From: Kitasatospora setae KM-6054
GTDB lineage: Bacteria; Actinomycetota; Actinomycetes; Streptomycetales; Streptomycetaceae
Reading direction: 5' to 3'
DNA length: 64,000 bases
Assembly: GCF_000269985.1 (NCBI RefSeq)
Contig: NC_016109.1
Location: 6,661,001 to 6,725,000, forward strand
In this document: piece by piece, positions 51,391 through 59,118 of the stretch
Layout of the letters: each line of letters starts with the position of its first letter
Position numbering within the stretch: the stretch's first letter is position 1
Made by a program: the position numbers and the translations under genes
Notes under the pieces: model-generated
What the model was told of the DNA's origin: nothing
Databases searched by the model: none
Seen by the model: the letters and a program-made list of their open reading frames with translations, nothing else

Positions 51391-52785
51391 CTACTTGAGG
51401 TAGGTCGGCCAGTCCGGGGACTGCGCCGGGTCCAGGTGCCGGAGCTTCTCCAGCACCTTCGGGTCCTGGACGTCCATCCAGTCGGCCAGCTCCTTGAACG
51501 AGACGCAGCGCACCCCGTCCTTCTTGCAGACGGTCTCCATCACGTCCTGGATCGCCTGCATGTAGATGCCGCCGTTCCAGGTCTCGAAGTGGTTTCCGAT
51601 GAACAGCGGCGCCCGGCTGCCGTTGTAGACCCGCTCGAAGCCGTCCAGGTAGCCCTCCCGGGCCTGCTTCTCCCAGGCCGGGTACTTCTTCGGGTCGCCC
51701 GCGGTGCTGGAACCCGACTGGTTGGCAAGGAAGTTGAAGTCCATCGACAGCACCTGGGTGTTGCCGAACGGCAGCAGCTGGAGCGGGAAGTTCCAGATCC
51801 CGTCGGCCTTCGACGGCCAGACCTGGAACTCGCCCGGCGAGCTCGCGTCGTACCGCCACCCGTACGACTTCGCCGCCTGCAGCAGGTTCTTCTGCCCCTC
51901 CAGGCAGGGCGCCCGGCCGCCGACCAGCTCCTTGGCGTAGTCGAACGGCAGCGGCGCCTCGGCCGCGAACCCGGTGTTGGTCCTCCAGTTCGCGACGAAC
52001 GCGTACGCCTGGTCGATCTCCTTCTTCCAGTCCTCCACCGTCCAGGTCGAGCCGCCGCCGGCGTCCCCCGCGTCGGTGCAGAAGTGCCCGTTGAAGTGGG
52101 TGCCGATCTCGTCGCCGTCCTGCCAGGCCAGCCGCAGCTGCGCCAGGGTCTCCTTGACGTGCTCGTCGGTGGGGAAGGAGATCGCCGCGCTGCCGGCCGG
52201 GTGCTTCGGCGCCTGGTACAGGTTCCGCTTCCGGTCCGGGACGAGGTAGATGCCGCTCAGGAAGAACGTCATCGTCGCGTTGTTCGTCTTCGCCAGCTCG
52301 CGGAACCGGGAGAACAGGTGGTCGTCGTTCTCCAGCGCGCCGTCCCAGGAGAACACCACGAACTGCGGCGGCTTCTCACCCGGCTTCAGTTTCTCCGCCT
52401 TCAACTGGTGCGGCTGCGGCCCGGCGTCGGACGTCGAGCCGTCCCCCAGCGGCTTCACCTTCCCGTCCCACGACGGCGACGCCGCCACCCCGCCGCCCAC
52501 CCCGTCGCCCGCGCCGCCGGACGCCGCCGCGGCCTCCGGCGACGACGGCGACGGCGACGACGGCGGCGGACCGAGCGCCGGCGCCGGGCCCGTCCCGCCG
52601 TCCAGTGCCAGCGTCAGCACCAGCGCGGTCACCGCGCCCCCGGCCAGCACCCCCAGCGCCACCTTCACGGCCCCGCCCCGGAGTCGCGGACGCTCCCCGC
52701 CCCTTTGGTTCTTCACTGTTCCGCTGTTCCCCGTCCCGCTCCACCGGACCGCCGCGTCCCGCGACGGAACGACCGGACACCGCAT
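51391..52785 (-). CDS. Polysaccharide deacetylase-family secreted/anchored protein
   Basis: 464 residues. ATG 52785 has AGGAAGAGG directly upstream; GTG 52716 is the main alternative and would leave the N-terminal anchor VKVALGVLAGGAVTALVLTLAL near the start. After the anchor comes a Pro/Ser/Ala linker. The catalytic part begins PPQFVVFSWDGALENDDHLFSRFRELAK, with NodB-like motif 1 reading SWDG, motif 2 GTHFNGHF, and later NFPLQLLPFGNTQVLSMDFNF and GNHFETWNGGIY. This matches a deacetylase-like group acting on cell-wall or secreted glycans outside the membrane. The metal-binding second Asp of motif 1 is not present in the usual form, so activity is uncertain. Confidence 0.72.
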   Translation of the reverse strand: MRCPVVPSRDAAVRWSGTGNSGTVKNQRGGERPRLRGGAVKVALGVLAGGAVTALVLTLALDGGTGPAPALGPPPSSPSPSSPEAAAASGGAGDGVGGGVAASPSWDGKVKPLGDGSTSDAGPQPHQLKAEKLKPGEKPPQFVVFSWDGALENDDHLFSRFRELAKTNNATMTFFLSGIYLVPDRKRNLYQAPKHPAGSAAISFPTDEHVKETLAQLRLAWQDGDEIGTHFNGHFCTDAGDAGGGSTWTVEDWKKEIDQAYAFVANWRTNTGFAAEAPLPFDYAKELVGGRAPCLEGQKNLLQAAKSYGWRYDASSPGEFQVWPSKADGIWNFPLQLLPFGNTQVLSMDFNFLANQSGSSTAGDPKKYPAWEKQAREGYLDGFERVYNGSRAPLFIGNHFETWNGGIYMQAIQDVMETVCKKDGVRCVSFKELADWMDVQDPKVLEKLRHLDPAQSPDWPTYLK

Positions 52786-52898
52786 CCTCTTCCTAACGGA
52801 CGAGTGGGAGAGCGTGATCGGTTGTCACCGACGGCCGCCGGGAACGCCGGAGGGGAGCCGCCGGTGGGATCGGCGGCTCCCCTCGGACGGGGCGGGGG

Positions 52899-53396
52899 TC
52901 AGGCGTCCCAGCCGAGGGAGTAGACCCCGGCGGCCGTGTTGGTGAGGTGCACGGCCCCGGTCAGGCCCTGGTACGCGCCGGTGCCGCCGGTGATCACGCC
53001 GTCGAACTGCTTGGGGTACTTCGCGGTCAGCGGGTTGTCGATCGGCACCACGGCCGTGAAGGTCACCTGGTCGCCACCGGTGAAGACCAGGTCGGCGGCG
53101 CAGAACGCGGTCACCGAGTCGACCGCGACCGCGTCCTTGGTGCACTGGTCGTACACGGTGGCGACCTGCGCGCCGCTCGCGTCCTTCGCGGCGGCCGTCC
53201 CGCCGAAGCCCGCGCCGACCGCGTTGGCCGCGCCCGCCAGCGAGTTGCTGCCGGTGAAGTCGATGGTCAGGGCGGGCGGCGCGGCCCGGTGGGCGTCGGT
53301 GGTGGCCGCGCCGGCCAGCGCGGGGACACCGGCGACCACGGCGGCGGCTCCGACGGCGAGCGCGATCAGGCCCTTGGTCTTGGCGGTTCGGGACAT
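52899..53396 (-). CDS. Small secreted AOC/dirigent-barrel-like protein
   Basis: 165 residues. Signal peptide LIALAVGAAAVVAGVPALAGA. Mature part: PALTIDFTGSNSLAGAANAV, YDQCTKDAVAVDSVTAFCAADLVF (two Cys likely bonded), QVTFTAVVPIDNP, YPKQFDGVITGGTGAYQGLTGAVHLTNTAAGVYSLGW. The 'GGTGAYxGxTGxV' pattern is that of allene-oxide-cyclase/dirigent-like beta barrels, which occur as secreted bacterial proteins of unknown function. Located between a glycan deacetylase and a 281-bp gap. Confidence 0.78.
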   Translation of the reverse strand: MSRTAKTKGLIALAVGAAAVVAGVPALAGAATTDAHRAAPPALTIDFTGSNSLAGAANAVGAGFGGTAAAKDASGAQVATVYDQCTKDAVAVDSVTAFCAADLVFTGGDQVTFTAVVPIDNPLTAKYPKQFDGVITGGTGAYQGLTGAVHLTNTAAGVYSLGWDA

Positions 53397-53677
53397 GGTT
53401 CCTCCAGTTCGGTCCGGGCGGGAACACCCGGGGGCGGGCCCAGACCACCACGCCCTGAGTGCGCACGGTGAGCAGGCGTCACCCTCCGTGTCGCCCGCGC
53501 CGAGCCGTCGGACACGCCGTCAGTTCCCTTGCCGCGGAAGGAGAAAGGCCCGATCGGAAACGGATGGCACCGCGGCCGAGAATCACCCGTTCGCACCCGG
53601 AACATCCGTGCGCGGGAGGAGCCGCCCGGGGGCGCGCGCAGAGCTCCCGCGCGCTCCATCCCGCTGGGGGACAGGGC
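53397..53677. other. 281-bp intergenic region, no gene seen
   Basis: Between the small secreted protein start and the membrane protein stop. GGAGGAACC precedes the former. The rest contains AT-richer segments (53531-53590) and an imperfect palindrome around TCCGTGCGCGGGAGGA, but nothing I recognise as a gene or known site. Confidence 0.4.
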
Positions 53678-54106
53678 TCAGGGGCAGAGGGAGCCGCTGC
53701 GGCAGGCCGTGGCACCCGCCGACGCCGGGCCCTGGAGCGGGACGGAGTGGGGGGCGGGGTACGGGTGCGAGTACCCCCGCAGCGAGAGCAGCAGCAGGCC
53801 GGCGAACACCAGCACGCCGAGCACCTGCGAGCCGGCCGCCAGCGGCGCGCGCAGGTACAGCGCGAGCCCGGCCAGCACCGCCGCCGCCAGCACCAGGACG
53901 CCCTGCCAGACCAGGAAGGAGCGGGTGACCTCGCTGACGACGGCGAACGGCCCGTCGTGCGGCTGCGCCCGCACCAGCAGGACGAACGCGACGAGTTCGG
54001 CGGAGAACAGCACCAGGAACAGGCCGAAGTCCGCGCCCAGCGGCATCCGGCGGCCGGGCCGGGACCACGACCGCGGGCCGGGGCGTGCGGAGGAGGTGAC
54101 CGTCAT
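53678..54106 (-). CDS. Hypothetical three-helix membrane protein
   Basis: 142 residues. Membrane segments FGLFLVLFSAELVAFVLLVRA, FLVWQGVLVLAAAVLAGLALYL and VLGVLVFAGLLLLSLRGYS. The C-terminus (YPAPHSVPLQGPASAGATACRSGSLCP) is outside the membrane in the likely topology and has two Cys. Not recognised. It is next to the class F sortase and may be part of the same unit, though 54 nt separate them. Confidence 0.55.
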   Translation of the reverse strand: MTVTSSARPGPRSWSRPGRRMPLGADFGLFLVLFSAELVAFVLLVRAQPHDGPFAVVSEVTRSFLVWQGVLVLAAAVLAGLALYLRAPLAAGSQVLGVLVFAGLLLLSLRGYSHPYPAPHSVPLQGPASAGATACRSGSLCP

Positions 54107-54160
54107 GGACCCACCCTGCCAGCCCGGCGGCCCGGGGGAACGGCGGTGGGCGCGCGGGGT

Positions 54161-54862
54161 TCAGGAGACCGCGGTCAGGTGGGCGTAGACCACGGTGTTC
54201 GAGTCGTAGCCGGTGCGCCGGTCGTACCGGCCGCCGCAGGTGATCACGCGCAACTCGGCGCGGCCCGCCGGGGCGTACACCTCGGCGGCGGGGAAGGCGG
54301 CCTTCGGGTAGGAGCGCACGGCGTCGACGGTGAAGACGGCGGTGCGGCGGTCCTGCCGGGTGACGGTGAGGGTCAGGCCGGGGCGCAGCAGGCCGAGCCG
54401 GTACAGCACGCCCGGGCCGCGCCGGTCGTCGACGTGGCCGACCACCACGGCGGTGCCGTCCGCGCCGGGCGCCGGGGCGTCGCGGTACCAGCCGACCAGG
54501 TCGCGGCGGCCCAGCGGCGGCGTGGCCAGCGCCCCCGCCGGGTCCAGGCCCAGCGGGGTGAAGGCGGCGTCGACCGCGATCGACGGGATCCGCAGTCGCA
54601 CCGGGTCGGACGGCCCGAGCGCCGCGACGCCCGGCGCGGGCCGGGCGCTCCCGGCCGCCCCGCCGGGCGACGGCGGGGCCTGCGCGGGTGGGGGCGGGGG
54701 CTGACTGGTGGTCAGCCCGTCGTCGACCAGCCAGACACCGGACAGCAGCGCGACGGCCGCGGTGCCGACCCGCACGGTCCGCCGCAGCCGGGCCAGCCGG
54801 GCGGCGCGGGCGGCACCGGCATGCCGCCCGCGCCGCCCGGCCGGCCGCTCCGCAGGGGTCAA
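54161..54862 (-). CDS. Class F sortase
   Basis: 233 residues. An N-terminal membrane anchor (VGTAAVALLSGVWLVDDGL) is followed by a Pro-rich linker, then the sortase barrel: PVRLRIPSIAVDAAFTPLGL, RRDLVGWYRDAPAPGADGTAVVVGHVDD with the catalytic His in VGHV, VYAPAGRAELRVITCGGRYDRRTGYDSNTVVYAHL with the catalytic Cys in ITCGG and Arg in RRTG. It attaches proteins to the cell wall or trims C-terminal signals; class F sortases are common in actinomycetes. The start overlaps the preceding surface protein stop (ATGA), suggesting that protein is a substrate or partner. Confidence 0.88.
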   Translation of the reverse strand: MTPAERPAGRRGRHAGAARAARLARLRRTVRVGTAAVALLSGVWLVDDGLTTSQPPPPPAQAPPSPGGAAGSARPAPGVAALGPSDPVRLRIPSIAVDAAFTPLGLDPAGALATPPLGRRDLVGWYRDAPAPGADGTAVVVGHVDDRRGPGVLYRLGLLRPGLTLTVTRQDRRTAVFTVDAVRSYPKAAFPAAEVYAPAGRAELRVITCGGRYDRRTGYDSNTVVYAHLTAVS

Positions 54863-55207
54863 CGGCGGGAGCGGCGGCGCCGGCGGACGACCAGGTAGCC
54901 CGCCCCCGCGATCAGGGCGGCGCCGACGGCGACCTCCGCCGGGTTCAGGTCACGCGAGGAGCCGCCCGCGCCGGCCGCCACCCCGCCCTGCGGCGTCCGC
55001 CCCGGGCCCGACCCGTTCGCGCCACCGCCACCGCCCGGACCGCCCGTACCGCCGGACCCCGGGCCGCCCTTGCCTGACGGGGAGGAGCCGGTCGACGGCG
55101 ACGGCGAGGGGGAGACGCCGCTGCCGACGGGGGACGGCGAGACGCTGCCCGAGGGGCTCGGCGACGGGGAGGGCGACGGGCCGGGGCCGTCGTCGACGGC
55201 CCGGGCG
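54859..55207 (-). pseudogene. Surface protein C-terminus (Pro/Ser-repeat, TM and Arg tail), 5' end lost
   Basis: The frame ends with DLNPAEVAVGAALIAGAGYLVVRRRRRSRR, a membrane helix with a polybasic tail typical of wall-anchored proteins. It is preceded by a PSPSPSPSPSG and GSGGTGGPGGGGG stalk. The expected signal peptide is missing. Upstream, the same strand encodes the N-terminus of an MFS transporter in another frame. It overlaps the class F sortase by 4 nt, which strongly ties the original gene to that sortase. The gene appears to have lost its 5' end by a deletion fused to the MFS gene. Confidence 0.55.
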
Positions 55208-55249
55208 GAGCCTCGGCACGACGGCGCCGACGGGGGCGGTGAGGACCAT

Positions 55250-55499
55250 CGGCGCACCGCAGCCCACGAGGACGGCAGGGGCGCCGCGCCGCGGGCCGGC
55301 GCATCCACCGGCCCAGGACCAGCGCGCCCCGGCCGCCGTCCGGCCCCAGGGCGAACGCGAGCCACGCCACGGCGACGACGGTCATGCCGTCGCCCGGGTC
55401 GGACAGCGCGAAGGCCGGCATCAGCCGCCGGAAGGTCCGGTCGGCGAACAGGGCGCGGTAGGGGCCGGGCAGCAGGCGTCCCGCGGTCGCTGAGGGCAT
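55250..55499 (-). pseudogene. N-terminal MFS transporter remnant
   Basis: From ATG 55499 the frame reads LLPGPYRALFADRTFRRLMPAFALSDPGDGMTVVAVAWLAFALGPDGGRGALV then LGRWMRR, the first helix-loop region of MFS exporters. The usual 20-25 residues between two GALV elements (helix 2) are absent: GGRGALV is followed directly by LGRWMRR, so short-repeat deletion is likely. After RPAARR the frame dissolves into Arg/Pro-rich sequence, and another frame carries the surface protein tail. Confidence 0.6.
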
Positions 55500-55582
55500 G
55501 CGGGCCAACGTCGCGCTTCAAGCGGGCTTGAAGTCAAATCCGGTCCGAGGAACGAGTCGTAGCGGGCCGGGGCGGCGAGCAG

Positions 55583-56830
55583 TCAGGCCGCCTCCTCGCG
55601 GGGGCGTCGGCGGCGCGGGCGGAGGCGTTCGCCGCGGGCGAGGCGGCGCAGGGCCGCGAAGCGGGAGAAGCGGTCGCGGTTGGCGACGGCGGCCCGGTCG
55701 AGTTCCTCCATCAGGCGGCGGCCGCGGTGCTCCAGGTCGAGCTCGTCCAGGATCCGGTCGACCTCGGCGAGCAGCGAGCCGTGCAACTGCCAGCCCTCCG
55801 GCTGTTCCTGGACGCGGCGCAGCAGCAGGTGGGCGACGTTCTCCCGGCAGGCCCAGGCGGCGGCGAGTTCGGCGGCCAGCCGCTGCTCGGCCTCCTCCGC
55901 GTTGCGGCTGACCTGCGTGGTGACCAGCACCGCGAAGCTCACCAGCGCCCCGCCGAGGTGCCCGAACAGCTCCTCCAGCGCGACCGCGACGTCCGCCGGG
56001 AACAGCCGCTCGCCCGGGTCGCGGCGCTTGGCCAGGTCGGTCAGCGAGCGGGCGATCACCCGGATCACCACCACGCAGATCTCCAGCGTGTCCAGTCCGG
56101 TCCGCAGCACCAGCCGGGACAGCAGGCCCTCGCTGATCCGCGGGTTCAGCCGCAGGCTGTCCTCGGCCTGCCGCAGCGCCCCGTCCACCCCGGCGATGGC
56201 CTGGTCCAGCCGGCGCGCCTCGTGCAGCCGCTCGGCGGCGCGCTCCACCGGCACCGGCCGCCCCAGCTCCTCGGCCAGCCCGAGCAGCAGGTGCCGGGCC
56301 CGCCGGGCCAGGTCCTCGATCGACTCGCCCGCCGTGTCCACCCACACCGGAGGCGCTATCACCAGGTTGAACAGCAGCCCCACCCCCGCCCCGATCACCG
56401 TCTCCAGCACCCGGTCCCAGGCTTGCGTGGTGACCTGCGAGACGCCCAGGATCAGCATCGCGCTGATCGCCACCTCCTGGACGAACTCGTCCACCCGGAC
56501 GAACCGCCCCACCACCAGCGACGCCAGGATGATCAGCCCCAGGCTCCACCAGGACAGCCCCACCACCGTCGAGAACCCGATCGCGATCAGCACCCCGACC
56601 ACCACCGAGTTGACCCGCCGGACACTCGTGGTCAGCGTCGAGTACACCGTCACCTGCACCACCAGCAGCGCCGTCAGCGGCGCGGTCAGCGGCGCCGGCT
56701 CACTGCTCAGCCAGGTCGCCACCACGTACGACAGCGTCGCCGCGACGGTCGCCCGCACCGTCTGCACGACGAACGGGTCCCTGGCCCCACGGCGCACCAA
56801 GGCCGCCACCGACTCCGGAACAAAGCGCAT
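55583..56830 (-). CDS. FUSC/aromatic acid exporter family membrane protein
   Basis: 415 residues. N-terminal membrane half: VQTVRATVAATLSYVVATWL, LTAPLTALLVVQVTVYSTLTTSVRRVNSVVVGVLIAIGF, SLGLIILASLVVGRFV, VQEVAISAMLILGVSQ, LETVIGAGVGLLFNLVIAPPVWV. This is the FUSC/ArAE pattern of proteins that export aromatic acids or related compounds. The C-terminal ~240 residues are long soluble helices (RARHLLLGLAEELGRPVPVERAAERLHEARRLDQAIAGVD, EELFGHLGGALVSFA, AELAAAWACRENVAHLLLRR), ending in an Arg-rich tail. Substrate unknown. Confidence 0.85.
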   Translation of the reverse strand: MRFVPESVAALVRRGARDPFVVQTVRATVAATLSYVVATWLSSEPAPLTAPLTALLVVQVTVYSTLTTSVRRVNSVVVGVLIAIGFSTVVGLSWWSLGLIILASLVVGRFVRVDEFVQEVAISAMLILGVSQVTTQAWDRVLETVIGAGVGLLFNLVIAPPVWVDTAGESIEDLARRARHLLLGLAEELGRPVPVERAAERLHEARRLDQAIAGVDGALRQAEDSLRLNPRISEGLLSRLVLRTGLDTLEICVVVIRVIARSLTDLAKRRDPGERLFPADVAVALEELFGHLGGALVSFAVLVTTQVSRNAEEAEQRLAAELAAAWACRENVAHLLLRRVQEQPEGWQLHGSLLAEVDRILDELDLEHRGRRLMEELDRAAVANRDRFSRFAALRRLARGERLRPRRRRPREEAA

Positions 56831-56896
56831 GCAGACCCTTCTATCCCCCCGGACGCCCCGTACACCGCAACGCCGCCCGGTGGCGGGCCGCTGACC

Positions 56897-57739
56897 TCAG
56901 GGCGAGCACGCCGCGCCGGGCCCCGGAGGATCGGCCGGTGTCGGCGTCAGCAGGAGCACCAGCGCGGTCGGGTCGTCCACCGGGTGGAACGAGCCGAGGG
57001 TCAGCCGGACCGGCGCCCGCCCGGGCGGGTGGGCCAGGACGGCGCGGGCGGTCAGCGGGGCGACCGAGTGGCAGCCCCACCAGTGGCGCAGCTCGGGGAC
57101 GTCGGCGTCCAGGCGGCGGTACAGCCGCTCGGTGCGCGGGTCGGCGAGGGCCGGGCCGGCCTGCGCGCGGAAGTGCCGGAAGACGTCCATCGCGAGCGGC
57201 CGCCAGTCGGGCAGCACCGCGTGCAGGCGCGGGTCGGCGGCGAGCAGCCAGAGCAGGTTGCGGCGGTCGGCCGACACCTCCCCGGGGTCGCCGCACAGCG
57301 CCGTCCAGGCCGCGTTCCAGGCCAGCAGGTCGAAGTGGCGGTCCAGCAGGACGGCCGGGCCGGCCGTCCAGGAGTCGAGCACCGGGCGGACGGCGGCGGC
57401 CAGCCTCCCCGCCGCGCCCGGATCGTCCCCGGCCGGGGCGGGCTCGTGGTAGCCGGCCAGCCGCAGCGCGTGCCGCAGGCCCGCCGCGTCCAGCCGCAGC
57501 GCCCGGCCGACCGCCTCCAGCACCTGCCGGGAGGCCGCCACCCGGCCCTGTTCGAGCCAGGTGTACCAGGCCAGGCCGACCCCGGAGAGCGAGGCCACCT
57601 CCTCGCGGCGCAGCCCCGGCGTCCGGCGCCGCGCGGTCGCGGCCAGGCCGACGTCGGCGGGCCGCAGCGACTCGCGGTGGGCGCGCAGGAACGCGCCCAG
57701 CTCCCGACCGGTGGCGGTGGCGGTGGCGGTGGTGGGCAC
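56897..57739 (-). CDS. XRE-family regulator with MmyB-like ligand-binding domain
   Basis: 280 residues from GTG 57739 (GAGGAG 8 nt upstream). Helix-turn-helix region: LGAFLRAHRESLRPADVGL, RRTPGLRREEVASLSGVGLAWYTWLEQGRVAASRQVLEAVGRAL. The 'TPGLRREEVA.LAGVS..WYTWLEQGR' signature marks the XRE-MmyB family. The C-terminal PAS-like domain (AVLLDRHFDLLAWNAAWTALCG, RNLLWLLAADPR, WWGCHSVAPLTARAVLAHPP) binds a ligand. It is divergent from an LLM-type oxidoreductase gene 315 bp away, a common regulator/target arrangement. Confidence 0.85.
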   Translation of the reverse strand: MPTTATATATGRELGAFLRAHRESLRPADVGLAATARRRTPGLRREEVASLSGVGLAWYTWLEQGRVAASRQVLEAVGRALRLDAAGLRHALRLAGYHEPAPAGDDPGAAGRLAAAVRPVLDSWTAGPAVLLDRHFDLLAWNAAWTALCGDPGEVSADRRNLLWLLAADPRLHAVLPDWRPLAMDVFRHFRAQAGPALADPRTERLYRRLDADVPELRHWWGCHSVAPLTARAVLAHPPGRAPVRLTLGSFHPVDDPTALVLLLTPTPADPPGPGAACSP

Positions 57740-58054
57740 GGGCTCGCTCCTCGTCGCGGCTGGGACGCTCGGCACTCCGGCCCAGCGTAGGGCGGGAGAG
57801 GGCCGGTTCCGGATCCCGCAACACACTCCTCACACGCCGCCGAACCCCCGGTACCCGGACCGGAGTTCGGGGTGGGGCCGGGCCGGTTCGGGCCGGGCCG
57901 TCGGCGCCCGGATCCTATGACCGGGGGTAACCGTACGAACGCCTGGCTGGCCCGCCCGCCCGCCGCCCGCCAGGCTCGGACCGGACGGGGCACCCGGGCC
58001 GGCGGCGGCCGCCCGGGCCCCGCCCGCGGAACAGACGAGGAGACCCGCCACACC

Positions 58055-59071
58055 ATGCCCGGAACACCCGGACCCGTACCCGCACCCGTACCCGCCTGGG
58101 GCATCACCCTGCCGCTGCCCGGACTCACCCTCGACCGGCACCGCCGCCTGGTCGAACGCCTCCCCGACCTCGGCTACGGCGACGTGTGGAGCGCCGAGGG
58201 CGGCGGCACCGACGCGTTCACCCCGCTCGCCGCCACCGCCGCCTGGTCGCAGCGGCTGCGGATCGCCACCGGCATCGTCCCGGTCCACACCCGGGGCCCC
58301 GCCGTCCTCGCCCAGACCGCCGCCACCCTCGCCCAACTCGCCCCCGGACGCGTCCTGCTGGGCATCGGCGCGTCCGTGCCCGCGCACGTCACCGACATCA
58401 ACGGCATCCCGTTCGACGAGCCCTTCAAGCGCACCCGCGACGTCCTGCGCTTCCTCACCGCCGCGCTGCGCGGCGAACACGTCGCCGGCGACTTCGACAC
58501 CTTCTCCATCGCCGGCTACCGGCTGCCGCACCCGCCCGCCCGGCCCGTCAAGGTCATCCTCGGCGCGCTGCGCCCCGGCATGCTCCGGCTCGGCTTCACC
58601 GAGGGCGACGGCGCCATCACCAACCTGCTGCGCGCCCGGGACCTGCCCAAGGTGCTGGACGCGGTCGGCCCGCAGCCGCCCGGCAAGGAACTCGTCGTCA
58701 AGGTCTTCGTCTGCCCGACCGAGGACGCCGGGTACGCGCGGCGCGCCGCCCGGCCGTTCCTCGCCTGGATCCTCAACCGCGAGCCCTACCGCAGGTTCCA
58801 CGAGTGGCTGGGCAACGGCGACCTGCTCGCCGAGACCCACCGCCGCTGGGCCGCCGGCGACCACCCCGGCGCCCAGCGCGCCCTCCCGGACGCCCTCGTC
58901 GACGACCTGTTCCTGCACGGCCCGCCCGAGCGGATCCGCGAACGCCTGCGCGAGTTCCTCCTCCCCGGCGTCACCGCCGTCCAGCTCTACGTCTCCCCGC
59001 CCCCGGACGCCCTCGCCGTCCCCGAGCGCCTCTTCGACCTGCTCGCCCGCCTCGGCCCGCACGGCGGCTAG
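58055..59071 (+). CDS. LLM-class (luciferase-like) flavin or F420 oxidoreductase
   Basis: 338 residues from ATG 58055 (GAGGAGACC upstream). TIM-barrel signature: WGITLPLPGLTLDRHRRLVERLPDLGYGDVWSAEGGGTDAFTPLAATA, RIATGIVPVHTRGPAVLAQTAATLAQLAPGRVLLGIGASVPAHVTDI, FSIAGYRLP, KVILGALRPGMLRLGFTEGDGAITNLL, VTAVQLYVSPPPDALAVPERLFDLLARLG. Enzymes of this class use FMN or F420. Probable target of the divergent MmyB-like regulator. Substrate unknown. Confidence 0.85.
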   Translation: MPGTPGPVPAPVPAWGITLPLPGLTLDRHRRLVERLPDLGYGDVWSAEGGGTDAFTPLAATAAWSQRLRIATGIVPVHTRGPAVLAQTAATLAQLAPGRVLLGIGASVPAHVTDINGIPFDEPFKRTRDVLRFLTAALRGEHVAGDFDTFSIAGYRLPHPPARPVKVILGALRPGMLRLGFTEGDGAITNLLRARDLPKVLDAVGPQPPGKELVVKVFVCPTEDAGYARRAARPFLAWILNREPYRRFHEWLGNGDLLAETHRRWAAGDHPGAQRALPDALVDDLFLHGPPERIRERLREFLLPGVTAVQLYVSPPPDALAVPERLFDLLARLGPHGG

Positions 59072-59118
59072 GGCCGAGGCGAGGGGCTTCCTCCGGTGCT
59101 GCCGGGCCCGTGGCGGGC

